DNA of 64,000 bases, taken from NCBI GenBank assembly GCA_964593795.1, contig CAZQJC010000331.1, positions 14,293 to 78,292 on the forward strand, written 5' to 3'. The notes below the pieces were generated by a model. That model was given only the letters and a program-made list of their open reading frames with translations, did no database searches and was not told the origin of the DNA. This DNA is from JAHFDS01 sp964593795 (GTDB lineage: Bacteria > Myxococcota_A > Polyangia > JAHFDS01). Position numbers and translations under genes: made by a program. Below, piece by piece: positions 54,520-61,383 of the stretch. How positions within the stretch are numbered: the stretch's first letter is position 1; the number at the start of each line of letters is the position of its first letter.

Positions 54520-54758
54520 TTCGCTTTCTCCACTGCGCTGCAGATCCTGTCCCAGTTCTCCATGAGGAAGGAGGGCTGTGGCATGTTGCACAGGAAGCAC
54601 AGGTGGTCCAGGATCAACTTAACGGCCGGGTCCTGGCTTATGTCCCCGCCCTCGCCCCGGACCTCCTTCATGGCGTCAAGCAGGGCGTTGGTCACGCCCA
54701 TGGGGTTGCTCGCGCCCCCGGTCCAGATCATGTATGCGTTCATGTATCGATTGGTCAT
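54516..54758 (-). CDS. Duplicated accessory protein, copy A
   Basis: An 80-residue protein, paralogue of the 56471-56728 product. Shared features are YxIWTxGASNPxGVxNAL, the helical MxEVRxEG region and a nearly invariant DHLCFLCNMPQPSFLMENWD. The conserved CFLC, two cysteines, may bind metal. The small-protein pattern YxxWxxGASNPxGVxxxL is common in phages. Function unknown. ATGA overlap on both sides. Confidence 0.82.
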   Translation of the reverse strand: MTNRYMNAYMIWTGGASNPMGVTNALLDAMKEVRGEGGDISQDPAVKLILDHLCFLCNMPQPSFLMENWDRICSAVEKAK

Positions 54759-54967
54759 TTCAGTAACCCCCGCACAAGTCTCAAGGAATCCAGCAGGTTC
54801 TCCTCGCTGGTCAGGTGTCGTGCCATGTCTAGTGCCCCCAGGGAGTAAGCCCGCAGGTCCTGTATGTGCCCGCTCTCCTCAAGAAGGTTTAGCATCACGT
54901 TTCGGATGACGTTGTACTCGTCAGGGATAGCTTCGATGGCCTGCCGCAGTTGCTCGAGCTTACTCAT
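54755..54967 (-). CDS. Hypothetical helical protein
   Basis: A 70-residue protein composed mainly of helices (LEQLRQAIEAIPDEYNVIRN and LEESGHIQDLRAYSLGALDM). Overlaps the next gene by ATGA. No family recognised. Confidence 0.73.
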   Translation of the reverse strand: MSKLEQLRQAIEAIPDEYNVIRNVMLNLLEESGHIQDLRAYSLGALDMARHLTSEENLLDSLRLVRGLLK

Positions 54968-55116
54968 GCTTCTCTCCTCGCCAGAATACGCAGTGCAACA
55001 TTGAGGCTCACGCCCCTATTACGCAGAAAGCCCGCAGCCGCGCGGGTACCCAGGGACTTCTTGATATTGCGTGCACGGACAATGAACGTGGTCAGGGTCC
55101 GCAGGTAGTTCTCCAT
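54964..55116 (-). CDS. 50-residue basic protein
   Basis: ATG 55116 with AGGAG 7 nt upstream, preferred over in-frame ATGs farther up that lie near the hairpin. Strongly basic: ENYLRTLTTFIVRARNIKKS, LGTRAAAGFLRNRGVSLNVA, LRILARREA. RNRGVSLNVALRILARRE resembles a short helix-turn-helix-like end seen in small phage proteins. Possibly DNA or RNA binding. Confidence 0.7.
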   Translation of the reverse strand: MENYLRTLTTFIVRARNIKKSLGTRAAAGFLRNRGVSLNVALRILARREA

Positions 55117-55148
55117 GGTGGTTCTCCTCATGGTGGTCAACAAACTTA

Positions 55149-55184
55149 GTGCTCTCTCCACGTCTTGCAACGTGAAGAGAGCAC
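55149..55184 (-). terminator. Strong intergenic hairpin, possible weak terminator
   Basis: A 9-bp stem (55149-55157 with 55176-55184) encloses a second 5-bp CACGT/ACGTG stem. Leftward it is followed by TAAGTTTGTTG, a broken U-tract. It sits in the largest gap of the small-gene run (55117-55196). It may be a partial terminator or RNA processing site dividing the run into two segments. Confidence 0.55.
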
Positions 55185-55196
55185 CAATTTGGTGGC

Positions 55197-55448
55197 CTAG
55201 TTGATGCTGTCGAAGAACATCACGTACTTGTTGGTGATGAGCCTCAGCCTTGCTGCGGCCTCATCAGCCTTCTCGTGCTCCCCATTAATGCTCAGGGTTA
55301 CGGCCTCCTCCAGGGCTTCATCGAATTCCCTGCTCCACCGGTCGAGGTAGTGGGCGTGCTGCTGCCACTTCACCTCGTAGATCCTGCCCACCACATGGAG
55401 CGCCGTGCCGAGGAGGAACATCACCACTTGCAACCAGAATAGCGTCAC
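55197..55448 (-). CDS. Small membrane-anchored coiled-coil protein
   Basis: An 83-residue protein. An N-terminal transmembrane segment (FWLQVVMFLLGTALHVVG) is followed by a charged helix (RWSREFDEALEEAVTLSING, EKADEAAARLRLITNKY). One membrane helix plus a coiled coil is the layout of inner-membrane spanins, but that is only an architectural resemblance; no outer-membrane partner is seen. Last gene before the 55149-55184 hairpin. Confidence 0.73.
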   Translation of the reverse strand: MTLFWLQVVMFLLGTALHVVGRIYEVKWQQHAHYLDRWSREFDEALEEAVTLSINGEHEKADEAAARLRLITNKYVMFFDSIN

Positions 55449-55672
55449 GCTTGTTTCTCCTCAAAAAGTTTGCACAGCTCGCGTGAAGTAAGCTCCGGCA
55501 TCTCGAGCGCAAGGGCGAGTTCGTCCGCGAGGTGGGTGTCGTAGGCCCGGAGATAGCCCACGAGCTGGGCGCAGAACAGGTCCCTGGTGGTGCTGCTGGT
55601 CTTGTGTGTGCTCACATCCTCCCGAGCGCGCCGTGCTTTCTCGATCAGGGTTTGTGCGTGCAGTACTGTCAT
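55445..55672 (-). CDS. Hypothetical helical protein
   Basis: A 75-residue protein, helical throughout: HAQTLIEKARRAREDVSTHK, LFCAQLVGYLRAYDTHLADE and TSRELCKLFEEKQA. Overlaps the membrane protein gene by 4 nt. No family recognised. Confidence 0.73.
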   Translation of the reverse strand: MTVLHAQTLIEKARRAREDVSTHKTSSTTRDLFCAQLVGYLRAYDTHLADELALALEMPELTSRELCKLFEEKQA

Positions 55673-55675
55673 GAT

Positions 55676-55876
55676 TCATGCTCCTCGGTCGTATAGTGGC
55701 CCGTTCGGGCAGGATTGCCACTCAGGGTCAGGCTTCAGCTCATCAAGCCAAAACCAGCCCATGTCTGTTTCGGCGTACCAGGAGTACGTTGACATACTCC
55801 CCAGCATGCTGAGGATCTCCCCACCCGGTGGTTTTGGGAGGGCGAGCTCTCGGAGTATTCTCGGGTAGTCGGGCAT
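55676..55876 (-). CDS. Hypothetical small protein
   Basis: A 66-residue protein: MPDYPRILRELALPKPPGGE, then SWYAETDMGWFWLDELKPDP. Rich in Pro and Trp with a likely beta C-terminus. GAGGCC precedes ATG; GAGGAGCAT at its end provides the next ribosome-binding site. Family unknown. Confidence 0.72.
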   Translation of the reverse strand: MPDYPRILRELALPKPPGGEILSMLGSMSTYSWYAETDMGWFWLDELKPDPEWQSCPNGPLYDRGA

Positions 55877-55880
55877 GGCC

Positions 55881-56078
55881 TCAGTCCCTGACGTGAGTTG
55901 CTACGGCACCGCACTCACAACAAACCCATATGTTGCTGTGGTCAGGCGCAGCGATGGTATCCAAGCACTGGATCACTTCCAGAAAGCGTCCGTACTCGTC
56001 TACCCGCCAAAGCTCCTGCACATGGGCTGTTGTCTCAAAATCCTTGTGGTTAGCGTTGTGGGGGCACATGACTCTCAT
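55881..56078 (-). CDS. Small zinc-ribbon-like protein
   Basis: A 65-residue protein. It starts RVMCPHNANHKDFETTAHVQ and ends IWVCCECGAVATHVRD. CPxxxxH at one end and CCECG at the other suggest a single zinc ribbon spanning the protein, with the intervening strand region between (ELWRVDEYGRFLEV). ATG preceded by GGGGGGCTG. Function unknown. Confidence 0.75.
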   Translation of the reverse strand: MRVMCPHNANHKDFETTAHVQELWRVDEYGRFLEVIQCLDTIAAPDHSNIWVCCECGAVATHVRD

Positions 56079-56082
56079 GGTT

Positions 56083-56487
56083 TCAGCCCCCCAGTGTCTT
56101 CTGCCCCAGGTACGAGGCAAGGTGCATGTCGAGGAGCAGGCGGAAGTCCCGCTTCTCGTCCAGCACGATGGGCTTGATCCAGGCATAGCTCAGGTCGCAG
56201 GGCTCGCCTGCGTTGCCGAGATAGGCGTAGAAGCCTTGCCTGTCCAGGTCCTCGTCGAAGTCCTCGTCCGCGACTAGGAACTGCTCATAGCCTTGGTCCA
56301 GCATCTCGTCCAAGGCATCCTGCTCATTGGCTGCCCACACGGCGCAGATGGGCCCGTACTCGTGGCCAATGACCCAGAGGCGCACGTTGTGCGGGTTGTA
56401 GTCCCCGGGCATCGTCACGTCGTTGAGGAGGATGTCGCTCTCCGCAAGTTCGTGGGCTTGCCCTTCGTTGTCATAGAGCTTGATCAT
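56083..56487 (-). CDS. Hypothetical acidic protein
   Basis: A 134-residue protein from ATG 56487 with GGGGAAGGC upstream. IKLYDNEGQAHELAESDILL start, VRLWVIGHEYGPICAVWAAN, then EQDALDEMLDQGYEQFLVAD and FDEDLDRQGF. The HExGPIxAVWAxxEQDALDEMxD pattern is repeated in various small phage proteins with an alpha/beta domain. Function unknown. Confidence 0.77.
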   Translation of the reverse strand: MIKLYDNEGQAHELAESDILLNDVTMPGDYNPHNVRLWVIGHEYGPICAVWAANEQDALDEMLDQGYEQFLVADEDFDEDLDRQGFYAYLGNAGEPCDLSYAWIKPIVLDEKRDFRLLLDMHLASYLGQKTLGG

Positions 56488-56728
56488 TTGCCTTCCCCTC
56501 AACTTCGTTGAAGATCCTGTCCCAGTTCTCCATGAGGAAGGAGGGCTGGGGCATGCCGCACAGGAAGCACAGGTGATCAAGGACCACCTGCACCGCAGCG
56601 TCGGTGCTCGGGTCGCAGCCCTCGTCCCGGGCCTCGCGCATGACGACGACGAGGGCGTTGGCCACGCCCGTGGGGTTGCTCGCGCCCACGGTCCAGATCT
56701 CGTAGGCAGCCTTGTGTCGTTTGCTCAT
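56471..56728 (-). CDS. Duplicated accessory protein, copy B
   Basis: An 85-residue paralogue of the 54516-54758 product (YEIWTVGASNPTGVANALVV; LDHLCFLCGMPQPSFLMENW). Their last 25 or so shared codons are also nearly identical at DNA level, pointing to a recent duplication or gene conversion. This copy has a slightly longer charged C-terminus. Confidence 0.82.
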   Translation of the reverse strand: MSKRHKAAYEIWTVGASNPTGVANALVVVMREARDEGCDPSTDAAVQVVLDHLCFLCGMPQPSFLMENWDRIFNEVEGKANDQAL

Positions 56729-56982
56729 AATTCAACCCTCCTCGCTTTGTACCTCTCGGCGATCAGGAGCTGGACCCTGACCAAGTCCTCGCCATTGACG
56801 AGGCCTTCGAGCATCTCGATGTAGCGGTCGAGTTTGACGGCGTTGAAGCCGACCACGACTGCGGGCCCCGCGGTGTCCTCGTGCAATGCGTGGGCAAGGG
56901 CCACGTCCATGCCTGCGGCGACGCAGGCCCCGATGAGCTGGCCCCGAAAGGTTTCGTGGGGTGCTTGCTTGTCGTTGCTCAT
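56725..56982 (-). CDS. Hypothetical protein
   Basis: An 85-residue protein: MSNDKQAPHETFRGQLIGAC, then MDVALAHALHEDTAGPAVVV and VKLDRYIEMLEGLVNGEDLV. Mostly helical. Uses GAGGACTGA of the preceding gene as ribosome-binding site and overlaps the copy-B gene by 4 nt. Family unknown. Confidence 0.73.
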   Translation of the reverse strand: MSNDKQAPHETFRGQLIGACVAAGMDVALAHALHEDTAGPAVVVGFNAVKLDRYIEMLEGLVNGEDLVRVQLLIAERYKARRVEL

Positions 56983-56985
56983 GAC

Positions 56986-57231
56986 TCAGTCCTCCAAGAG
57001 TTGATCTAAGGTCTTGATCGGGTAGTTGGCGCTGACCAGGGCCTCGATCGTGGCCAGGTGGGTTTGGTTCACGCACGCCCCCAGCGCATCTATGTAGGTG
57101 CCCAGGTGGCCCAGGATATCCGCGGCGTCCTGCGTGGCCTGAGCGTAGCGGTCATCGTCTCGGGCCAGCGTCGCCTGCTTGCTGATAGCAACGGTGACCC
57201 GCGCGATCAGGCTGTAGGTGTGCTTATTCAT
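56986..57231 (-). CDS. Hypothetical helical protein
   Basis: An 81-residue protein from ATG 57231, overlapping the upstream stop by 4 nt. TYSLIARVTVAISKQATLAR, YAQATQDAADILGHLGTYID and IEALVSANYPIKTLDQLLED. All-alpha. Ends LLED (TTG GAG GAC), another case of a ribosome-binding site encoded as C-terminal Glu-Asp. Confidence 0.75.
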   Translation of the reverse strand: MNKHTYSLIARVTVAISKQATLARDDDRYAQATQDAADILGHLGTYIDALGACVNQTHLATIEALVSANYPIKTLDQLLED

Positions 57232-57965
57232 AGTCCTTCTCCTTCCTTGAACGTGATGTTGATGCAGGCGATGCGGCTGCTGTTTGCGTGCCAGTCCGCT
57301 TCTGCCCTCGACCTGCTGGTCGTCACCCGGCAGTACCCAGGCTCGAGCGGGTAGACATTGAGCCACAGGCTGTGCTCAGGCTTCTCCGGGTCCTCGCGGG
57401 GCGGCTCTTCACGCGTGGCGGCGATCTTGGCCCGCGGCACGTCGCCCAGGCTCTTGGGCCCCCCGATGTCATGTCCCCCATCGGCGCACGTGACATGCCG
57501 CGGGTTGAACACGCGGCCCGTATCCCGGCCGAACCAGTAGGGGGCAGCCTCCAAGGTGTCGATGATGCTCTTGGCCTCGGAGAGGCTGAGGCCTCCACGG
57601 CGATCCCAGGCCGGGAGCGCGTTGGCTGCCATGAATGCCCGCCACCCCTCGTTGGTGATGTAGGGCGGGAGCGCGGGCTGGACCCGGGTCCATGCTTGCG
57701 TCGAGGCGCGCAGAAGCTTGATCGCCTCAACCTTCTTGCCCGCGGCGAAGTGCTGCCCGATGCTGCGCCACTGCCCCCAGCTGGGGCACTCGAGCACGCG
57801 GTCGGGGTCCTCGCCGTGCTCGCGCTCATGGTTGATGAACGCGCAGACGGCGCACCAGAACGTGACGATGTGCGGGGTATTCTCGATGGCCCCGCGCAGG
57901 TCGTCGTTCTCCTCCATGACGGTGGAGAAGTGGCTTTCCGGGGGTGCCAGGTAGTCGTAGCTCAT
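57228..57965 (-). CDS. Hypothetical protein, largest in its sub-run
   Basis: A 245-residue protein with AGGAGC upstream. Helical first half with a CAVCAF motif (two cysteines), then PPYITNEGWRAFMAANALPA, a central SLSEAKSIIDTLEAAPYWFG, and a C-terminal beta domain (HSLWLNVYPLEPGYCRVTTS; SRIACINITFKEGEGL). Its very GC-rich, biased codon use makes long reverse frames open. No known family. Confidence 0.78.
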   Translation of the reverse strand: MSYDYLAPPESHFSTVMEENDDLRGAIENTPHIVTFWCAVCAFINHEREHGEDPDRVLECPSWGQWRSIGQHFAAGKKVEAIKLLRASTQAWTRVQPALPPYITNEGWRAFMAANALPAWDRRGGLSLSEAKSIIDTLEAAPYWFGRDTGRVFNPRHVTCADGGHDIGGPKSLGDVPRAKIAATREEPPREDPEKPEHSLWLNVYPLEPGYCRVTTSRSRAEADWHANSSRIACINITFKEGEGL

Positions 57966-58004
57966 GGTTGTTGCTCCTGTGTAAGTTGCGTAGCTCTGGG
58001 ACAG

Positions 58005-58316
58005 TCAGAGGTCGATTTCGAGGTGCCGCCCGTCCCAATCGGCACCGTCCCACCACCCCGAACGGTGGTCTGTGCAGCAATACACCATGCTGAGGGTTTG
58101 CCCAAGGTCGGTGGATTGCGGCATCAGGGCCTCGGCCCGTCGGTCACAGAAAGAGCACTCGACATACGTCTCGTCGACCACGTCGTCGTCAGAGTTTGTA
58201 ATGTAGGCGTCGTGGTACCCACCCTCAAGCAACATCTTCTCGATGCGCCTCGCCTCATCAAGGTCGTCCGTCGTGTCGTCACACCGACCCTCGTCGTGCC
58301 AAACGTAGTAGCTCAT
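58005..58316 (-). CDS. Hypothetical cysteine-containing protein
   Basis: A 103-residue protein. It starts SYYVWHDEGRCDDTTDDLDE, has ECSFCDRRAEALMPQS, then MVYCCTDHRSGWWDGADWDG. The CSFC...CCTDH arrangement suggests a zinc knuckle. ATG preceded by AGGAGCAACAACC, a leader shared with neighbours. Family unknown. Confidence 0.75.
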   Translation of the reverse strand: MSYYVWHDEGRCDDTTDDLDEARRIEKMLLEGGYHDAYITNSDDDVVDETYVECSFCDRRAEALMPQSTDLGQTLSMVYCCTDHRSGWWDGADWDGRHLEIDL

Positions 58317-58738
58317 GGTTGTTGCTCCTTGGTTTGTGCGTCGAAAAGGTGGGGGAACAGGGACGAGGCAAGTGTCTGGCGCCGTTGCTTGTACGCCTCG
58401 GCGTCCTGGCGCTCGATCTCTTGATCGGCAAGCTCGAGGGCTTCACGCTGCTCGTCCTCCAGCAGCAGGGCCTGCTCATGCGGCGTGAGGTCGCTGCGCT
58501 TCACGGGAAGCGTGAACTTTACGCCCCCGAGGCCCCCGTAAAGGTTGTCCTGCATACGGTAGATGCGCAGTTCCAAGTCTTCCGCACGAACTTCGACGCC
58601 TACGGCATACCAGGTCTTGTCCGTGAGGCCCGGGTCTTCCTTGCGCAGCCGGGTCCAGACAGCGTGGGCGAGGCGGGGGCTCTCCACGGACCCCGAGGAG
58701 TACTCGTGGGGGTACAGAGTGAAGGGGTAGAGGGCCAT
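58313..58738 (-). CDS. Hypothetical protein
   Basis: A 141-residue protein from ATG 58738 with AAGGAGCAGC upstream. ALYPFTLYPHEYSSGSVESP start, DLELRIYRMQDNLYGGLGGV middle, and a long charged C-terminal helix (LLEDEQREALELADQEIERQ). Ends EQQP, with GGAGCAACAAC as the next leader. Family unknown. Confidence 0.75.
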   Translation of the reverse strand: MALYPFTLYPHEYSSGSVESPRLAHAVWTRLRKEDPGLTDKTWYAVGVEVRAEDLELRIYRMQDNLYGGLGGVKFTLPVKRSDLTPHEQALLLEDEQREALELADQEIERQDAEAYKQRRQTLASSLFPHLFDAQTKEQQP

Positions 58739-58754
58739 GCTTGCTGCTCCTTGC

Positions 58755-59000
58755 TCAGAGGCGCTCGATTTCTTCGAGCGTGGTGTAAAAAGAGGTGACC
58801 TCGAAGACCACGAAGGACCACGCGGCGATGACAACATCAGGGTCCGACTCAAGGTTGTCCCCGTAGTCGATGCTGACCTCATACCTGCCGTTGGGCAAGG
58901 TGTCGATCACGAGGCGCCACACCTCGGGATCATAGAGGACAAGTCTGCCGGTGTCCTTGAGGCGTTGCAGGTCACGGTTGATGCGTTCGTTCTTGGTCAT
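58755..59000 (-). CDS. Hypothetical small protein
   Basis: An 81-residue protein: TKNERINRDLQRLKDTGRLV, then WRLVIDTLPNGRYEVSIDYG and DVVIAAWSFVVFEVTSFYTT. N-terminal helix plus beta-sheet. ATGA overlap with the upstream gene. Family unknown. Confidence 0.75.
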   Translation of the reverse strand: MTKNERINRDLQRLKDTGRLVLYDPEVWRLVIDTLPNGRYEVSIDYGDNLESDPDVVIAAWSFVVFEVTSFYTTLEEIERL

Positions 59001-59443
59001 TGGTCAAGTCCTTCCAAAAGGTTGGTCAACCCCGCCTTGGCGCTTTCGTAGGCGACGTAATCGAAGTTGGTGAGCATCGCTTTCTGCTCGGGGGTGAGAT
59101 CGCGGTATTGGCCCTGCGTACTGATGCTGCGAGCCAGGGCGAGGGGCTCGCCCACTGAGTCGAAATGGGCGCTCAGCTCTGTCAGGTGGTTGAGGAACTC
59201 CGCTGGAGCGATGCTGGTCTCGGGCACCTTCTTGACGATGAAGGCTAACGTGTCCCCGCACCTGTCCCAGCCCCTGTCAACGAGGATGTAGTAGAGGCCG
59301 GGGCCAGCGATCTGAAACGACTCCTGCACAAGCTCTTCCTGCTGCAGGAAACCGTCCAACACCGACGCTTGCTCCACGGTCTCTATGTGAAAGAAGCGAC
59401 TCAGCGTGACGTAGCCGCATGAATCGAAGTCCGAGAGGGTCAT
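58997..59443 (-). CDS. Hypothetical protein
   Basis: A 148-residue protein: SDFDSCGYVTLSRFFHIETV, then GFLQQEELVQESFQIAGPGL with YYILVDRGWDRCGDTLAFIV, and a helical C-terminus containing LTPEQKAMLTNFDYVAYESA. Alpha/beta fold without recognised motif. AGGAGC precedes ATG; it follows the hexapeptide-repeat gene by 12 nt. Confidence 0.75.
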   Translation of the reverse strand: MTLSDFDSCGYVTLSRFFHIETVEQASVLDGFLQQEELVQESFQIAGPGLYYILVDRGWDRCGDTLAFIVKKVPETSIAPAEFLNHLTELSAHFDSVGEPLALARSISTQGQYRDLTPEQKAMLTNFDYVAYESAKAGLTNLLEGLDQ

Positions 59444-59455
59444 GGTCGTGCTCCT

Positions 59456-60220
59456 TTACATGGCCGCAGCAACGGCGGAGATCACGCGGACATACCTGTC
59501 CTTGCCCTCGGCCGCTGCCTTGGTGCAGAACTCCTCGAGTGTGCCCCGGAAGCAGCCTGCTTCCACACTCACGCCAAGGGCGTGCTTGACGACCTTGACC
59601 TGGCGTCCCGACCCGTCGACGTTGGCGAGGGTGAGCCAGGATTGCACGGTGACGCCCAGCCACTGGGCACCGGCACCGAGCGTGCAGCTGGCGCCGAGCG
59701 TGCAGCTGGCGCCGATCTTGCAGCCGGCGCCGATCTTGCAGCTGGCGCCGATCTTGCAGCTGGCGCCGATCTTGCAGTCGGCGCCGAGGACGCAGTAGGC
59801 GCCGAGCGTGCAGCCGGCGCCGAGCGTGCAGCAGGCGCCGAGCGTGCAGCTGGCGCCGATCTTGCAGCTGGCGCCGAGCGTGCAGCTGTTGCCAAGCCTG
59901 CAGTAGGCGCCGATCTTGCAGCCGGCGCCGATCTTGCAGTAGGCGCCGATCTTGCAGCCGTCGCCAAGGTCGCAGTTGGCGCCGATCTTGCAGCCGTCGC
60001 CAAGGTCGCAGTAGGCGCCGAGCGTGCAGTAGGCGCCGATCTTGCAGCCGGCGCCGAGCGTGCAGCCGTCGCCGAGCGTGCAGCCGTCGCCAAGGTCGCA
60101 GTAGGCGCCGAGCTCGCAGTCGTAGCCGATCTCTGACCAGGCGGGGACCTCTACCTGAGACGGCAGATTGGTGTAAGCGGGGATGATCCACCCCCCGTGG
60201 GCGTTGGTTTCGAATTGCAT
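59456..60220 (-). CDS. Cysteine-ladder hexapeptide-repeat (left-handed beta-helix) protein
   Basis: A 254-residue protein. Residues 35-184 are 25 uninterrupted hexapeptides of form C-x-(L/I)-G-x-x, for example CKIGAY and CTLGAS. In standard register this is (L/I)-G-x-x-C-x, which fits the hexapeptide pattern of left-handed beta-helices with Cys at the inward small-residue position. About eight 18-residue coils are expected. Residues 1-34 and a 70-residue cap (WLGVTVQSWLTLANVDGSGR ... FRGTLEEFCTKAAAEGKDRY) flank it. No acyltransferase catalytic motif is present. Neighbouring repeats are so similar that the gene probably expanded by slippage. Function unknown; a scaffold, metal-binding or DNA-mimic role is conceivable. 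Confidence 0.88.
   Translation of the reverse strand: MQFETNAHGGWIIPAYTNLPSQVEVPAWSEIGYDCELGAYCDLGDGCTLGDGCTLGAGCKIGAYCTLGAYCDLGDGCKIGANCDLGDGCKIGAYCKIGAGCKIGAYCRLGNSCTLGASCKIGASCTLGACCTLGAGCTLGAYCVLGADCKIGASCKIGASCKIGAGCKIGASCTLGASCTLGAGAQWLGVTVQSWLTLANVDGSGRQVKVVKHALGVSVEAGCFRGTLEEFCTKAAAEGKDRYVRVISAVAAAM
59669..60118 (-). repeat. 25 tandem 18-bp repeats
   Basis: A continuous array of 18-bp units, each one hexapeptide codon set. Units fall into a few types (CTLGAx, CKIGAx, CDLGDG) used in mixed order. The pattern keeps long frames open on both strands, so opposite-strand frames here are artefacts of the repeat. Confidence 0.95.
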
Positions 60221-60234
60221 GGCTTGGTTCTCCT

Positions 60235-60486
60235 TCAGTGAGAAATGATGGTGTCGTGACCCTCAACGTCCTTGAGGTGCAGGACCCCCGTCTTGGGGTC
60301 CTGCGCGAGGACGGCGTACAAGCGCTCAGTGCCGTTGGGCAAGGTGAGGCGGACTTCGGTACCGACGAGGTCGTCCAGGTCCGTCAGCGGGGCGCTGGCG
60401 AGCTTGGCGAGCCTTTTGATGATGGGTTGAAGAGTCGTGGTCGCGTGGCCTTGGCGCACGCCGCGGATGTAGGTGCTGAAGGGCAT
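60235..60486 (-). CDS. Hypothetical small protein
   Basis: An 83-residue protein from ATG 60486: PFSTYIRGVRQGHATTTLQP, then VGTEVRLTLPNGTERLYAVL and GVLHLKDVEGHDTIISH. A basic N-terminus and a beta-rich C-terminal half. AGGAGG lies upstream of ATG. GAAGGAGAA downstream starts the hexapeptide gene. Family unknown. Confidence 0.77.
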   Translation of the reverse strand: MPFSTYIRGVRQGHATTTLQPIIKRLAKLASAPLTDLDDLVGTEVRLTLPNGTERLYAVLAQDPKTGVLHLKDVEGHDTIISH

Positions 60487-60488
60487 GC

Positions 60489-61145
60489 TCAGGGCCTCCT
60501 GCTGGTCATGTCGAGGGTGGTGCTGAGCTTGTCCCAAACGCGCTGAGCGTCCTCGTAGGTCGCCTCGAGCAGCATCTGGTGGGGGGCGCCGTCCGGGCCC
60601 CGGTACCAGAAGGTCCAGGGGTAGATCTTGGCGGGCGGCGGGGGCGGGGGCGGCTTGGGGGCGAACCACTCGTCCGGGGTCATGCCCGCGGGAGGGGTCG
60701 GCTCGGGCTCGGGCTCCCACCCCAGGGGCTGGGGCAGCGGGTAGTCCTCGGGCTGCTGGCAGGTGTAGACCCCCTCCGGGATGCCTGCGAAGAACTCATC
60801 GTCCTCGGCGTCGACGGCGTCGTCCAGGGCCGCGGGGATGGTCCAGCCCTGGCTGAGGCTGTAGAGCAGCACATCGAGGCGCTGGAGGCGCTGCTCGCCG
60901 TCCCAGTACGGGACGTTGTCCGGGTGGTGGGAGTAGAGCCCGGTCTCCGCCCAGTTCAGGGGCAGGAGCGGGATCACGGCGAAGTGCTCGCCCCCGACCA
61001 CCATCTCTTTGCCGCGGAGGATGGCGACGGGGAGGCCGGCCTGCTTGAGGAGGTACTCGGGGAATGCGGCGAGGCGCCGCTCCAGGGTGAGGCGGCAGGG
61101 GCGGCGGCAGGGGCGGAAGGCGGTGCGGACGGAGTCGTTGGTCAT
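60489..61145 (-). CDS. Hypothetical protein, first gene of the accessory run
   Basis: A 218-residue protein from ATG 61145 (GGAG 7 nt upstream; another ATG two codons earlier). Arg-rich start (FRPCRRPCRLTLERRLAAFP), a folded middle (GGEHFAVIPLLPLNWAETGL), then a Pro-rich linker (EPEPEPTPPAGMTPDEWFAP with PPPPPPP) and a C-terminal beta unit (IYPWTFWYRGPDGAPHQMLL). It would be the most promoter-proximal gene of the leftward run. Family unknown. Confidence 0.78.
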   Translation of the reverse strand: MTNDSVRTAFRPCRRPCRLTLERRLAAFPEYLLKQAGLPVAILRGKEMVVGGEHFAVIPLLPLNWAETGLYSHHPDNVPYWDGEQRLQRLDVLLYSLSQGWTIPAALDDAVDAEDDEFFAGIPEGVYTCQQPEDYPLPQPLGWEPEPEPTPPAGMTPDEWFAPKPPPPPPPAKIYPWTFWYRGPDGAPHQMLLEATYEDAQRVWDKLSTTLDMTSRRP

Positions 61146-61276
61146 GGTCATGCTCCTGTAGATGTTCCCCATGGATGGGGAATGAAGAAAGGCGGTTGGC
61201 TTGGGAGGGCTGCTTGGGGACATGTCCCCGACCGCGGGGCTGCCCCCGCCCAAACAGGACAAGGGCATGTACTGCT

Positions 61277-61296
61277 TTTCAAAATGGTACAAATTC
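61277..61296 (-). promoter_or_regulatory. Operator-like motif, copy 1
   Basis: Read leftward it contains TTTGTACCATTTTGAAA, sharing GTACCATTTTGAAA with copy 3. It is the copy nearest the first accessory gene. Confidence 0.5.
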
Positions 61297-61383
61297 TTGC
61301 GGGAGCGGCTGGAACCCAAGGCTGGCGCGGGTTCTGGCCAAGTGTGCCTGAAATAAGGGCTATTTTGAGCCCCTACCCCCTCG

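Noticed and set aside
55197..55448. Spanin or lysis gene assignment for the single-helix coiled-coil protein
   Set aside because: No outer-membrane partner, endolysin or holin nearby; the architecture alone is insufficient.
57288..58424. 378-codon plus-strand frame opposite 57228-58316
   Set aside because: Antisense to two well-joined minus-strand genes; its composition is typical of a GC-bias artefact.
59582..60136. Long plus-strand frame rich in AAGADL repeats, resembling pentapeptide-like proteins
   Set aside because: It is the complement of the 18-bp repeats of the minus-strand hexapeptide gene. It has no ribosome-binding site, and the minus-strand frame has proper flanking domains and gene junctions.
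59569..60266. Two further minus-strand frames of Ala/Ser/Arg or Arg/Leu repeats across the same array
   Set aside because: Repeat periodicity (18 bp, divisible by 3) keeps all frames open; only one frame has a conserved-looking non-repeat start and end.
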